Positions 19,744 to 28,717 of a DNA stretch of 64,000 bases are shown here, piece after piece. Source of the DNA: Paenibacillus rigui (GTDB lineage Bacteria > Bacillota > Bacilli > Paenibacillales > NBRC-103111); NCBI RefSeq assembly GCF_002234615.1, contig NZ_NMQW01000005.1, positions 108,293 through 172,292 of the forward strand. Reading direction: 5' to 3'. The stretch's first letter is position 1. Every line of letters begins with the position of its first letter. Below the pieces are notes generated by a model. That model saw only the letters and a list, made by a program, of their open reading frames with translations. It did not search any database and was not told the DNA's origin. Both the position numbers and the translations under genes were made by a program.

Positions 19744-21612
19744 ATGAATCAGTGGAATTTGCCTGTAACTCACAACTTGCTTCAAACCAAACAAGAGCTG
19801 CTCCTTGCATTTCAGCAGCTTAGCGAGCCTTTACTGCCTTATTACAGCGAGGGCCGCGCACATCTCTATGTCGGCTGGACAGGAGCGAGCTACCCGGACA
19901 AAACGGCCGGGATGGAAGGCTTCTCCCGCGTGCTGTGGGGACTGATTCCGGCGCTTGCCGGAGGAGGCTCCTCCGATTTATGGCCGCTGTACGTACAGGG
20001 GATCAGAAATGGGACGAACCCTGAGCACGACGAATATTGGGGAGAGGTCATCGATTACGATCAGAAAGCTGTGGAAATGGCCGCCTTCGGCTTTGCTTTG
20101 GCGCTGCTTTCGGACAAGCTGAAGGAGGAGCTTACGGAAGCGGAATTTCAGCGTCTTTTTGCATGGCTGAATCAAATTACAAGCCGCAAGCTTTGGGATT
20201 GCAATTGGCTGTTTTTCCGGGTGATGGTTCAAATGGGCTTCAAAAAGGCAGGGCTGCCCTATGACCGGGAAGCCACCGAGCAGACGCTCGACGAAATCGA
20301 ACGCTTCTATCTGGCCGATGGCTGGTATGCCGACGGCATCAACGGGCACAGCGATTACTACGTTCCTTTCGCGCTGCACTATTACGGATTGCTGTATGCG
20401 AAGCTCATGGAGACGGAGGATCCGCATCGCTCCAGCTTGTATAAAGAACGCGCCGCTTCGTTTGCCGGCTCGTTCATTCACTGGTTCGCCGAGGACGGCT
20501 CGGCTCTGCCTTACGGGCGGAGCCTGGCTTACCGCTTTTCCCAATCTGCTTTCTGGAGCGCCCTTGTGTATGCCGGCGTAGAGCCCTTCCCTCCCGGCGT
20601 CATGAAAGGATTGATTCTGCGCAACCTTCGCTGGTGGTTCCAGCAGCCGATCTTTCAAGCAGATGGGACGCTGACGATCGGGTACGCCTATCCGAATCTG
20701 ATTATGGCCGAAAATTACAATGCCCCAGGCTCGCCCTACTGGGCGATGAAAACGTTCCTTCCGCTCGCCCTCCCGGATGAGCACCCGTTTTGGCAGGCAG
20801 AGGAGCTTCCTCTTCCGCAGTTGGACAAGCTGAATATTCAGCGGCCCGCCCATCTGGTGCTGTGCCGGGATGAGGCAAGCGCCCATGTGCTTGCGTTTAA
20901 TACCGGTCACGCGTCTTCAAATGAGCACACGCATACGTCGGCCAAATATGAGAAATTCGTTTACTCGACGTTGTTCGGCTTTAGTGTGCCTCGGGCTGAA
21001 TGGGGACTCGCGCAGGGAGCCTTCGATTCCATGCTCGCGCTTTCCGAAGGGGACAATCTGTATCGGGTGAAGCGTCGGTGCGAGGAGACGTCCATCGACG
21101 AAAACGGATGCCTGTACACCTGCTGGAAGCCCTGGCATGATGTCGAGGTTCGCACCTGGCTGCTTCCGGGTACGCCATGGCATGTGCGGATTCATCACAT
21201 CCAATCCCATCGTCGCCTGCAGGCTGCAGATGGCGGCTTCGCTCTAGGTGTGGACCAAGGCCGAGCCGGCACCGGTGAATTACACATGGAGCAGGCGGAC
21301 GAGGCTCTGCGGGTCTCCAATCTGCTCGGATCCAGCGGGATCCGATTATTGTACGGTGCGGGACGGATCGAGTCGATCCAGCCTCATTCCAATACGAATC
21401 TGATGCATCCCCGTACGGTCATTCCGACCGTTACCACGCAGTTTGAGCCGGGCTCGCACTGGCTCGTGACAGCGGTGTATGGCGAGCCTGCCGGAGAAGG
21501 CAGCACAGAGCAAAACCGTTGGAACGACTGCCCTCAGCTCCGCAAGGACGGCGAGGAGCTGGTTATTACGGCTGGACTAACTGACGAGCCTGCCTTCAGG
21601 ATCAAGCTGTAA
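19744..21612 (+). CDS. DUF2264-domain protein, probable carbohydrate-active alpha/alpha barrel
   Basis: 622 residues, cytosolic (no signal peptide). The N-terminal two thirds are rich in the paired-helix pattern of DUF2264 proteins (GMEGFSRVLWGLIPAL, WLFFRVMVQMG, DGWYADGINGHSDYY), suggesting an (alpha/alpha)6 toroid; the last third is beta-rich. Such folds are common in unsaturated glycuronyl hydrolases and related sugar enzymes, and a catalytic role on oligosaccharides is inferred from fold only. It stands alone, divergent from the Rieske gene, and ends in a strong shared terminator. Confidence 0.85.
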   Translation: MNQWNLPVTHNLLQTKQELLLAFQQLSEPLLPYYSEGRAHLYVGWTGASYPDKTAGMEGFSRVLWGLIPALAGGGSSDLWPLYVQGIRNGTNPEHDEYWGEVIDYDQKAVEMAAFGFALALLSDKLKEELTEAEFQRLFAWLNQITSRKLWDCNWLFFRVMVQMGFKKAGLPYDREATEQTLDEIERFYLADGWYADGINGHSDYYVPFALHYYGLLYAKLMETEDPHRSSLYKERAASFAGSFIHWFAEDGSALPYGRSLAYRFSQSAFWSALVYAGVEPFPPGVMKGLILRNLRWWFQQPIFQADGTLTIGYAYPNLIMAENYNAPGSPYWAMKTFLPLALPDEHPFWQAEELPLPQLDKLNIQRPAHLVLCRDEASAHVLAFNTGHASSNEHTHTSAKYEKFVYSTLFGFSVPRAEWGLAQGAFDSMLALSEGDNLYRVKRRCEETSIDENGCLYTCWKPWHDVEVRTWLLPGTPWHVRIHHIQSHRRLQAADGGFALGVDQGRAGTGELHMEQADEALRVSNLLGSSGIRLLYGAGRIESIQPHSNTNLMHPRTVIPTVTTQFEPGSHWLVTAVYGEPAGEGSTEQNRWNDCPQLRKDGEELVITAGLTDEPAFRIKL

Positions 21613-21715
21613 TTCATTTTCCAATAAGGATACGCGGCTTCGCCGTCGTTCAAGGTGGCATGCGTTTGACAAGGCAGACGAGGGTTGAGAACCTTATACT
21701 TTCATATCAACGCAC

Positions 21716-21756
21716 AAAAAAGCTTAGCAGGCACTTGCGCCAGCTAAGCTTTTTTT
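21716..21756. terminator. Bidirectional terminator between convergent genes
   Basis: AAAAAAGCTTAGC pairs with GCTAAGCTTTTTTT around a short loop, giving a perfect stem with a T-run in both directions. It serves the DUF2264 gene on the plus strand and the HPr-like gene on the minus strand. Confidence 0.93.
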
Positions 21757-21758
21757 CT

Positions 21759-22001
21759 TCATATCAGGGTGACCGAAAGCTCATGCTTACGGAACAGCTC
21801 CACCATCACGGAACGGGCCTCCGCCTCGTCCGGACCATGGATTTGCAGCTCGTATTGCTGATTACTGAGCAGCGTAATACTTAGGCCCAGTATACTTTTC
21901 ACATCAATGTGCCGGTTGTCCACCTTCAAAACAATGCTCGATTGAAATTGGTTGGCTGCCTGATTAATTTCTACGATGACTCTTGTCGGCAATCCGCTCA
22001 T
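21759..22001 (-). CDS. Crh-like HPr-domain protein lacking the catalytic histidine
   Basis: 80 residues that align over most of their length with HPr. The regulatory serine region is conserved (DVKSILGLSI, Ser36 here, equivalent to Ser46), but the segment that should carry His15 reads SGLPTR instead of SGIHARP, so the phosphotransfer histidine is a proline. The first beta strand is also missing: an in-frame stop lies five codons before the ATG, which has a proper AAGGAG site, so the short start is real. Like Bacillus Crh, it cannot act in sugar phosphotransfer but might be phosphorylated on serine by HPr kinase and assist CcpA. It follows the terC/tct operon by 66 bp. Confidence 0.75.
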   Translation of the reverse strand: MSGLPTRVIVEINQAANQFQSSIVLKVDNRHIDVKSILGLSITLLSNQQYELQIHGPDEAEARSVMVELFRKHELSVTLI

Positions 22002-22067
22002 GCTTCTATCTCCTTATATCAGGCTTTCCCTTTCCTCATTCCTCACCGGACGGAAACGCCCATTTTT

Positions 22068-22769
22068 TTATAAAGACGAATGCTCCCATTCGCCCTGTAC
22101 CTGCTGCTCCCTCTGCTTCTTCTCGATGATTTTCCCGAGAATCATTACCATCACACCCAGCACCACCGGGATTCCGGTATGAAGCACCGGATGCATCGAT
22201 TCCGTCAGCTGCGAAATTTGACTGTCGCCCAGGATCATTTCCCCGGCCGTGTAGCCGAGCAAGCCTACGCCAAGCAGGATGATAAAGCGAAACCGGTTCA
22301 TCAAGGTCATCAGCAGCTTGCTGCCCCAGATGATCAGCGGAATACTGAAGGCAAGGCCCAGACCGATCAATACATAATTGCCTCCGGCCGCACCCGCTAC
22401 AGCCAGTACATTATCCAGGCTCATGACCAGGTCGGCAATCATAATCGTCTTGATCGCCGCACCCAGATGAGAGCTCGATTCCAGCTTGCCCTCGTCCTCC
22501 TCGTTCTTCATCAGCTTGAAGGCAATCCACAGAAGCAGAATCCCTCCGGCGAACTGAACAAAAGGAATCTGCAGCAGCCATACGGCTGCAAAGGTTAAGA
22601 CAACACGCAGCACGATCGCACCGAAGCTGCCGAAAAAGATCGCCTTTTTCTGCTGCTCTTGAGGCAGGTTGCGGCAGGCCAGAGCGATGACAACTGCGTT
22701 GTCACCGCTCAGTACAATATTAATGAGTATAATTTTGACAAGTCCTACGAACAGCCATTCGATGTCCAT
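22068..22769 (-). CDS. TerC-family integral membrane protein (YjbE/YkoY-like)
   Basis: 233 residues with about seven hydrophobic spans. The metal-binding signatures of the family are present: INIVLSGDNAVVIALA in the first span and DLVMSLDNVLAVAGA in the middle. Related Bacillus proteins export manganese or load it onto secreted enzymes. The start lies 3 bp after the tctA stop, so it is part of the tricarboxylate transporter operon, an arrangement that suggests a link between citrate-metal uptake and metal export (inference). Confidence 0.92.
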   Translation of the reverse strand: MDIEWLFVGLVKIILINIVLSGDNAVVIALACRNLPQEQQKKAIFFGSFGAIVLRVVLTFAAVWLLQIPFVQFAGGILLLWIAFKLMKNEEDEGKLESSSHLGAAIKTIMIADLVMSLDNVLAVAGAAGGNYVLIGLGLAFSIPLIIWGSKLLMTLMNRFRFIILLGVGLLGYTAGEMILGDSQISQLTESMHPVLHTGIPVVLGVMVMILGKIIEKKQREQQVQGEWEHSSL

Positions 22770-22772
22770 CGT

Positions 22773-24299
22773 TTATCCTTCCTCGTTAACCAGCACGTTT
22801 TTGCCTCTCATTTTGAGAATGAGCGGGATCGTAATCCACAATACGCCGATGATCAGGAACACGAGCGAAACGGGCTTTTGCAGGAAAATCATGAAATCGC
22901 CGTTGGAGATCGTCAGAGCTCGGCGCATGTTGTTCTCCATCATCGGACCGAGAATTAGTCCCAAGACAAGCGGTGCCAGCGGGAAATCGTTTTTGGCGAG
23001 AACGTAGCCGACGATGCCGCAGCCCATAATCAGCAGCAGGTCAAAGGTTGAATACTGCACGGCATATACACCGAATACCGAGAACACGATAATGAGCGGA
23101 ATCAAATATTTTGTCGGTGTCTCGATGACCTTGGCGAACACTTTGACCAGCGGCATGTTGAGAATAAGCAGCATCAGGTTGCCGACGAACATACTCGCGA
23201 TAACTCCCCAGGCCAGCTGCGGGTGATCCTGGAACAGCAATGGACCCGGCTGCACATTGTACATAATGAAAGCCCCCATCAGAATCGCCGTTGTCCCGGA
23301 GGACGGAATACCGAGACTGAGCAGCGGAATCATCGCTCCGCCGGAAGCCGCGTTGTTCGCCGATTCGGGCGAAGCCACGCCTTCAATAGCGCCTTTACCG
23401 AACTTTTCCGGATTTTTGCTCAGCTTCTTCTCCACAATATATGCAAAGAAGGAAGCAAGAATGGCACCTGCGCCAGGCAAAAGCCCAATAAAAAATCCAA
23501 GCACGGAACCGCGGGCGATCGGCGCTGCGCTGTCCTTCAAATCCTTCTTCGTCGGGAGAATGCGATGGATCTTGGCAATCTCGCCGTCATTGCTTTCTTT
23601 TTCCAAAATGGTCTTGAACACTTCGCCTACCGCGAAGGTTCCGACAGCGACCGTCAAAAACTCGAGACCCTGGTACAACTCAGGAATATCGAAGGTAAAT
23701 CTTCCTACACCCGATACGCTATCGATCCCGATGGTGGCGAGCAGCAAGCCGAACGCCGTCATCATCAATGCCTTGACCATCGATTTGCCGGCCAAGCCGC
23801 TGATCGCGAGCAGTCCAAGCACCATCAGTGAAAAATATTCCGCAGGTCCGAATTTGATCGCAATAGCGGATAACGGACGCGCCAGGAAAATGAGTCCGAT
23901 CAAAGAGACAATCCCCGCCGCGAACGACCCGATGGCCGAAATCGCCAGCGCCGCTCCGGCTCTGCCCTGCTTCGCCATTTGGTAGCCGTCCAATGTAGTG
24001 ACGACGGAAGAAGATTCACCCGGCGTGTTCAGCAGGATAGAGGTCGTCGAACCTCCGTACATCGCGCCGTAATAAACCCCGGCCAACAAAATAATAGAGC
24101 TTGTGGCCGCTTCTTCGGGGCTTAATCCGCTGGTCATTGTCGCCGTGATCGGAATCAGCAGCGCAACCCCGCTCATCGGACCGATGCCCGGCAGGACACC
24201 GACAACCGTTCCGATCAAGACGCCGAAGAAAACGAACACTAAGTTGTGCCATTGCATCGCTGTGCCTAAACCATGAAGTAAATATTCGAACGTGCTCAA
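22773..24299 (-). CDS. tctA: Tripartite tricarboxylate transporter large membrane subunit
   Basis: 508 residues with 11-12 membrane spans and the TctA signatures GVLPGIGPMSGVALLIP, YYGAMYGGSTTSILLNTPG and SSGTTAILMGAF. It forms the channel that takes up citrate or a related carboxylate with the small subunit and the binding protein. The start is a TTG with AGGAGG 8 bp upstream. It follows tctB by 57 bp and is coupled to terC. Confidence 0.95.
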   Translation of the reverse strand: MSTFEYLLHGLGTAMQWHNLVFVFFGVLIGTVVGVLPGIGPMSGVALLIPITATMTSGLSPEEAATSSIILLAGVYYGAMYGGSTTSILLNTPGESSSVVTTLDGYQMAKQGRAGAALAISAIGSFAAGIVSLIGLIFLARPLSAIAIKFGPAEYFSLMVLGLLAISGLAGKSMVKALMMTAFGLLLATIGIDSVSGVGRFTFDIPELYQGLEFLTVAVGTFAVGEVFKTILEKESNDGEIAKIHRILPTKKDLKDSAAPIARGSVLGFFIGLLPGAGAILASFFAYIVEKKLSKNPEKFGKGAIEGVASPESANNAASGGAMIPLLSLGIPSSGTTAILMGAFIMYNVQPGPLLFQDHPQLAWGVIASMFVGNLMLLILNMPLVKVFAKVIETPTKYLIPLIIVFSVFGVYAVQYSTFDLLLIMGCGIVGYVLAKNDFPLAPLVLGLILGPMMENNMRRALTISNGDFMIFLQKPVSLVFLIIGVLWITIPLILKMRGKNVLVNEEG

Positions 24300-24356
24300 T
24301 TTCTAAACCTCCTGAGAGTCTTGCCGGTAGCAAAACTTACTTCGTACAACGTGGGC

Positions 24357-24833
24357 TTACGATAAGCCGAGCCAAGCCGGGAAGCCCGGAAGAGAACCAT
24401 CCAGCACATAAACGTACAAATAATATACGCCCCCGGAGAAGCAGGCCGAGATCAAGAGGGACGCTCCCACGCGCCCTCTTTGCATCGTTTGAAAGCCGAT
24501 CAGCAAAAATAAAAAGGTCGAAAGGACAAAGCCGATATCTTCAAGAAAATAAGCGTACAAGACGGCGGATACGAAAATGATACCGAACCGCTTGTAATCC
24601 AGCGCTTCCTTCTTGCGGCCTTCGGCCTGCTGCTGTTGCTGCTGCTTGCGGAACGTCTCGTAAATGAGCCGAAGGCTCATCAAGGCCAGGAACACGCCTA
24701 GGACCATCGGAAAAATGTTGGCCCCGACATTGCTGCCGTAGGCGCTGGTCGAGATGCTTCGGCTCCCGACCACGAACGCTGCGCCAATAGCCAGGAACAC
24801 GATGCCGGCATAACGGTCAAACGTTTTATTCAT
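24357..24833 (-). CDS. tctB: Tripartite tricarboxylate transporter small membrane subunit
   Basis: 158 residues with four predicted spans separated by a hydrophilic, Gln-rich loop (KQQQQQQAEG, about 65-75). Size, topology and position between tctC and tctA identify it as TctB. The RBS GGAGAGGG is well placed. Confidence 0.92.
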   Translation of the reverse strand: MNKTFDRYAGIVFLAIGAAFVVGSRSISTSAYGSNVGANIFPMVLGVFLALMSLRLIYETFRKQQQQQQAEGRKKEALDYKRFGIIFVSAVLYAYFLEDIGFVLSTFLFLLIGFQTMQRGRVGASLLISACFSGGVYYLYVYVLDGSLPGFPAWLGLS

Positions 24834-24847
24834 GGAAGACCCTCTCC

Positions 24848-25918
24848 TTATTTCTGCATCCCCAAAGCTGTCAAGATGTCTTTCACTTGCGTTTCTTGGG
24901 AAGCGAGGTACGTTTTGAAATCATCCGATTTTTTGTATTCAGTCTCCCAGTTATTCGCTTGAACTTCTTTCTTCCATTGATCGGACTCGACCATTTTCTT
25001 CAAGGTTTCATCCCAGTACTTTTTCGCATCCGCACTCATTTCCTTCGGACCAAACACACCGCGCCAGATCAGGAACTCTGCATCCACACCCTGTTCCTTC
25101 ATCGTCGGAACATCCTTCATGCTTCCGCCGAGACGTTGCGGAGCCGCTACCGCCAACACTTTGATTTTGCCGGCCTTCAAATATTGATCCAACGAGGAAG
25201 CGTCCGTACCGAGTACATCGGCATTTCCGCCCAGCAAAGCAGTGATCGCTTCGCCGCCTCCATCATAGGACAAATATTTCACCTTCTTCGGATCAATGCC
25301 GAATTTGAAGGCAGGAAGAATCGAAACCAGATGATCCATCGAGCCCGGAGCAGAACCGCCGGCTACCGTAATTTTCGAAGGATCCGCCTTCATGTCGTTC
25401 AGCAGCGACTTCAAGTCGTTGTACTTGGAGTTAGCGGCCACCGCGATAGCTCCATAATCTTTGGTCAATTGCGCCAGCGGCGTCGTATCTTTGTAGCCGA
25501 AAGGCGTGTTGCCTTCTTTTTTCAAGTTATTGATCAAAATCGGCGGCGAGTTGACGAACAGCTTGTAATTGTCCTTGGAATCCTTGGTCGCATATTCGGC
25601 CATGAACACCGTACCGCCGCCGCCCGGCTTGTTCTCTACCGTCATTGGCTTATCGACCGCCTTCGTTTCAGACAGCACTTTGGCAATCGTACGGGCCGTC
25701 ATATCCCATCCGCCGCCGGCGCCTGAAGGAGCTACGAGCGTCAGCGCTTTCTCCGGATACTTGCTCGCGGATGCGGCTGTTCCCGCTTCCTTTCCTTTAT
25801 CTCCGCCGGATGCAGCAGGCTTGGAGCCGCCGCCGGCACTGCCACAGGCTGCCAAGCTGATAGCCAAAACACCAATAGAAGTCACTTTCAAGGACTTAGT
25901 TAACAAATGAGTAAACAA
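24848..25918 (-). CDS. tctC: Tripartite tricarboxylate transporter substrate-binding lipoprotein
   Basis: A 356-residue lipoprotein precursor. The frame opens at an ATG at 25933, but that ATG overlaps the ribosome binding site itself (GGAGGGG); a TTG at 25918 is 6 bp after it and is the likely start. The lipobox is SLAAC. The mature protein shows the TTT family pattern: YPEKALTLVAPSGAGGGWD, the GGGTVFMAEY loop and SMDHLV. It should bind citrate or another carboxylate outside the membrane and pass it to TctBA. Confidence 0.93.
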   Translation of the reverse strand: MFTHLLTKSLKVTSIGVLAISLAACGSAGGGSKPAASGGDKGKEAGTAASASKYPEKALTLVAPSGAGGGWDMTARTIAKVLSETKAVDKPMTVENKPGGGGTVFMAEYATKDSKDNYKLFVNSPPILINNLKKEGNTPFGYKDTTPLAQLTKDYGAIAVAANSKYNDLKSLLNDMKADPSKITVAGGSAPGSMDHLVSILPAFKFGIDPKKVKYLSYDGGGEAITALLGGNADVLGTDASSLDQYLKAGKIKVLAVAAPQRLGGSMKDVPTMKEQGVDAEFLIWRGVFGPKEMSADAKKYWDETLKKMVESDQWKKEVQANNWETEYKKSDDFKTYLASQETQVKDILTALGMQK

Positions 25919-25964
25919 TGAGAACCCCTCCATCTATAATCTGTTATTTTTGTATCCGCTTTCT

Positions 25965-25978
25965 TTAGAGCGCTTTCA
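25965..25978 (-). promoter_or_regulatory. Candidate cre (CcpA-binding) site upstream of tctC
   Basis: On the minus strand the site reads TGAAAGCGCTCTAA, matching the catabolite-responsive element consensus TGWAANCGNTNWCA at all but one fixed position. It is 47 bp before the tctC start codon, where CcpA binding would block transcription, as for citrate uptake genes in Bacillus. Confidence 0.6.
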
Positions 25979-26181
25979 GAATACCACCTGAATAAAATTT
26001 ATAGAAGTTTAACAAAATTAGTTGGATTAAAACGGTTGTGGGCATTTTGTTCATATTGTTCACGGCATATGCCTCCTCCTTCCGCTCATAATGATAGCGC
26101 TTTATGTTACAATCTTGATGAATTCCTTCATGCGGCTTTTGCCGCAGCAAACTGATTCACATAAGCGGGGTGCCCTAGACA

Positions 26182-27786
26182 ATGCGGCTGCAGACCAAGC
26201 TCATTCTCATCATTTGTTCCTTACTTTCGCTAGTCATCGTCAGCCTTGGAGGCATATTTTATTACGTCACCACGTCCGTTCTGGAGGATCAAATCGGCAC
26301 GCGGGCGCTCAAGGTCGCCGAGACCATGGCCATTATGCCCGAAATCCGGCAGGCGTTCGACGATCCGAATCCGTCCGCCATCATCCAGCCTATTGCAGAG
26401 CACATCCGCGAAAAGATCGACGCCGAATACATCGTTGTCGGCAACAAGGAGGGCATCCGGTATTCCCACCCGATTCCGGATCGGATCGGCAAAGAGATGG
26501 TCGGCGGGGATAACGGTCCCGTCCTTGAGGGGCAATCGATTATTTCCCGGGCCGTCGGCTCGATGGGACCCTCCTTGCGCGGGAAGGCGCCTGTCTTCGG
26601 AAGCAACGGCGAGGTGGTCGGTATCATCTCCGTCGGATTCTTGCTTGAAGATATCAATCAGATTACAGACAGCTATCAGTCCAATATCGAATGGATTACG
26701 CTCATCGTCCTGGCCGTCGGTTTGGTCGGAGCGGTGCTGATCGCCCGGAACGTCCGCCGCTCCATCCATGGCCTGGAGCCCGAAGAAATCGGTGCCCTGT
26801 ATACCGAGAAGCAGGCCATTCTGGAATCGATCCGGGAAGGCATTATCGCCGTCAGCCGCAAAGGCACCATCACGATGGCCAACCGCTATGCGCTGCAGCT
26901 GTTGGGCTTGCCGGAGCATGAGAGCATTACAGGGCGCCATATTGAAGAAGTCATTCCGAACACACGGCTGCTGGAGGTCGTTCGTACGGGGAAAGCGGAA
27001 TTCGATCACGAAATGCTGATTGGCGACCATGAGGTCATCGTCAACCGGGTACCGATAACGGATATGAATACTCAGGTGACGGGGGCCGTATCCAGCTTCC
27101 GCAACAAATCGGAATTGTTTCGCCTGGCCGAGGAATTGTCTCAAGTGAAACGGTTCGCCGATGCCCTGCGGGCGCAAACTCATGAATTTTCAAACAAGCT
27201 GTACGTCATTTCCGGCTTGATTCAGCTGGAATCGTATCAGGAGGCCGTCGAGCTGATCTCACGCGAGGCCGACGTGCATCAAAATTTCGTGCAGTTCATT
27301 ATGCGTGAAATTCCGGACCCGATGCTTGGCGGTCTGCTCATCGGCAAGTATAATCATGCGCAGGAATTAAAGCTGCAGTTCGAAATCGATCCCGAAAGCT
27401 CGTTCCGGGACATTCCCGAGCAAGTTGACCGCAACCTGCTCATAACCATCATCGGGAATCTGATCGATAATGCGATGGATGCCGTCCTGGCCTGCGATCC
27501 CGCACCGGATCGCCACGTCAAGCTGTTCCTGACGGATCTGGGGGAGGATTTGATCATTGAATGCGAGGACAACGGCATCGGCATTCCGGACGAGGCGGGC
27601 AGCGTCGTGTTTACCAAAGGGTTCTCGACCAAGGAAGGTGAGCACCGTGGCATCGGACTATCGCTCGTCCAGCACGCCGTGGGGAAGCTGAACGGCTACA
27701 TTACGTTTCATAAAAATCCGAGCGGAGGCACGATCTTCACCGTGGCCATACCGAAAAATCAGCATCACATGGAGAAGGAGCAATAA
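26182..27786 (+). CDS. CitA/DctS-type sensor histidine kinase
   Basis: 534 residues: TM1 (about 7-27), an extracytoplasmic PAS-like (CitAP) domain (about 30-168), TM2 (about 170-189), a cytoplasmic PAS (about 205-310) and a kinase domain. The phosphoacceptor is His334 in the short HEFSNKLYVI box typical of the CitA/DcuS class; NGIGIPD and FSTKEGEHRGIGLSL are the ATP-binding boxes. It should sense a carboxylate outside the cell and is divergent from tctC, so tctCBA is the likely target. Confidence 0.93.
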   Translation: MRLQTKLILIICSLLSLVIVSLGGIFYYVTTSVLEDQIGTRALKVAETMAIMPEIRQAFDDPNPSAIIQPIAEHIREKIDAEYIVVGNKEGIRYSHPIPDRIGKEMVGGDNGPVLEGQSIISRAVGSMGPSLRGKAPVFGSNGEVVGIISVGFLLEDINQITDSYQSNIEWITLIVLAVGLVGAVLIARNVRRSIHGLEPEEIGALYTEKQAILESIREGIIAVSRKGTITMANRYALQLLGLPEHESITGRHIEEVIPNTRLLEVVRTGKAEFDHEMLIGDHEVIVNRVPITDMNTQVTGAVSSFRNKSELFRLAEELSQVKRFADALRAQTHEFSNKLYVISGLIQLESYQEAVELISREADVHQNFVQFIMREIPDPMLGGLLIGKYNHAQELKLQFEIDPESSFRDIPEQVDRNLLITIIGNLIDNAMDAVLACDPAPDRHVKLFLTDLGEDLIIECEDNGIGIPDEAGSVVFTKGFSTKEGEHRGIGLSLVQHAVGKLNGYITFHKNPSGGTIFTVAIPKNQHHMEKEQ

Positions 27787-27788
27787 GC

Positions 27789-28505
27789 ATGGGAATATCG
27801 AACAAGGCACCGACCGTTGAAGTCTTGATCGTAGAAGACGATGTGAGAATTGCCGAAATCAACCGGCGGTTTGTCGAAAAGGTGGACGGCTTCCAAGTCG
27901 TGGGCATTGCGACGGATGAGGCCCAGGCCAAAGAGCAGCTGGATATTTTGAAACCGCATCTCGTGCTGCTCGACATTTATTTGCCGAACGCGAGCGGCTT
28001 GGAATTGCTGCAATTCATACGTCAGCATTACCGTGAAACCGATGTGATCATGATTACGGCAGCCAAGGAGGTCGATGCGATTCGCGAAGCGGTGCGCAGC
28101 GGCGCGTTCGACTACATCATGAAGCCGCTTATTTTTGACAGACTGCAGGAAACGCTGCTGCGTTATCTGGAGTTTCACCGCGAGCTGACGCGCCTGAACG
28201 AGAGCGGCACGATTAACCAAAGCGATGTGGACCGGCTTCTCGCCGGAACCGCCAAAAAAGAGACCAACAGCGAGGCCTCCTACTTGCCCAAAGGTATCGA
28301 CAAGCTCACGCTCGTCAAAATTGTCCAGGCCATCTCCAATGCAACGGACGGACTGACGGCGGATCAAATCGCCAAAATTATCGGTGTCAGCCGTTCGACG
28401 GGCCGCCGCTACCTTGAGCATTTGGTCAGCCTTGGAGACGTCTACGCCGATTTGTCCTACGGTGTGGTGGGACGGCCCGAGCGGGTATACCGGCATAAGA
28501 AATAG
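27789..28505 (+). CDS. CitB/DctR-type response regulator
   Basis: 238 residues: a receiver domain with acidic pocket VEDD and phosphorylation site Asp62 (LLDIYLP), then a C-terminal helix-turn-helix (TADQIAKIIGVSRSTGRRYL) of the CitB/DcuR type. It starts 3 bp after the kinase stop with AAGGAG in the kinase tail, so the two are co-translated. It should activate the divergent tct operon. Confidence 0.95.
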   Translation: MGISNKAPTVEVLIVEDDVRIAEINRRFVEKVDGFQVVGIATDEAQAKEQLDILKPHLVLLDIYLPNASGLELLQFIRQHYRETDVIMITAAKEVDAIREAVRSGAFDYIMKPLIFDRLQETLLRYLEFHRELTRLNESGTINQSDVDRLLAGTAKKETNSEASYLPKGIDKLTLVKIVQAISNATDGLTADQIAKIIGVSRSTGRRYLEHLVSLGDVYADLSYGVVGRPERVYRHKK

Positions 28506-28568
28506 CCCTGACCGGCAGCTGATGTCCGAAGAAAATATAGTTTATAGACTGACTTTCCGATTCATCGG

Positions 28569-28595
28569 AAACTTATAAATTCTTATATGGTAAAA
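28569..28595 (+). repeat. 27-bp repeat, copy A, directly before a terminator
   Basis: This AT-rich segment (key parts AAACTTATAA, TTCTTAT, TGGTAAAA) matches 25 of 27 bases with 53952-53978. A small hairpin (TCCGA-ttca-TCGGA, 28556-28569) precedes it and a long terminator hairpin follows it. The same order of elements occurs at the other copy. Confidence 0.7.
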
Positions 28596-28596
28596 C

Positions 28597-28642
28597 CAGC
28601 CGCAGCCTTGGACCGGAAAAATAAAGTCCTAGACTGCGGCTG
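28597..28642 (+). terminator. Terminator of the two-component genes
   Basis: CAGCCGCAG (28597-28605) pairs with CTGCGGCTG (28634-28642), followed by ATTTATTA. The T-tract is weak, but position after the response regulator and the perfect 9-bp stem support it. Confidence 0.7.
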
Positions 28643-28717
28643 ATTTATTAGTGTAATCTGATATCCATCATGGGTCTGCATACTCCGAATATTTGTTCAA
28701 GATAACGTTCTTACTCT

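Noticed and set aside
22665..22772. Manganese riboswitch (yybP-ykoY) upstream of terC
   Set aside because: terC begins 3 bp after tctA, leaving no leader in which such an element could lie.
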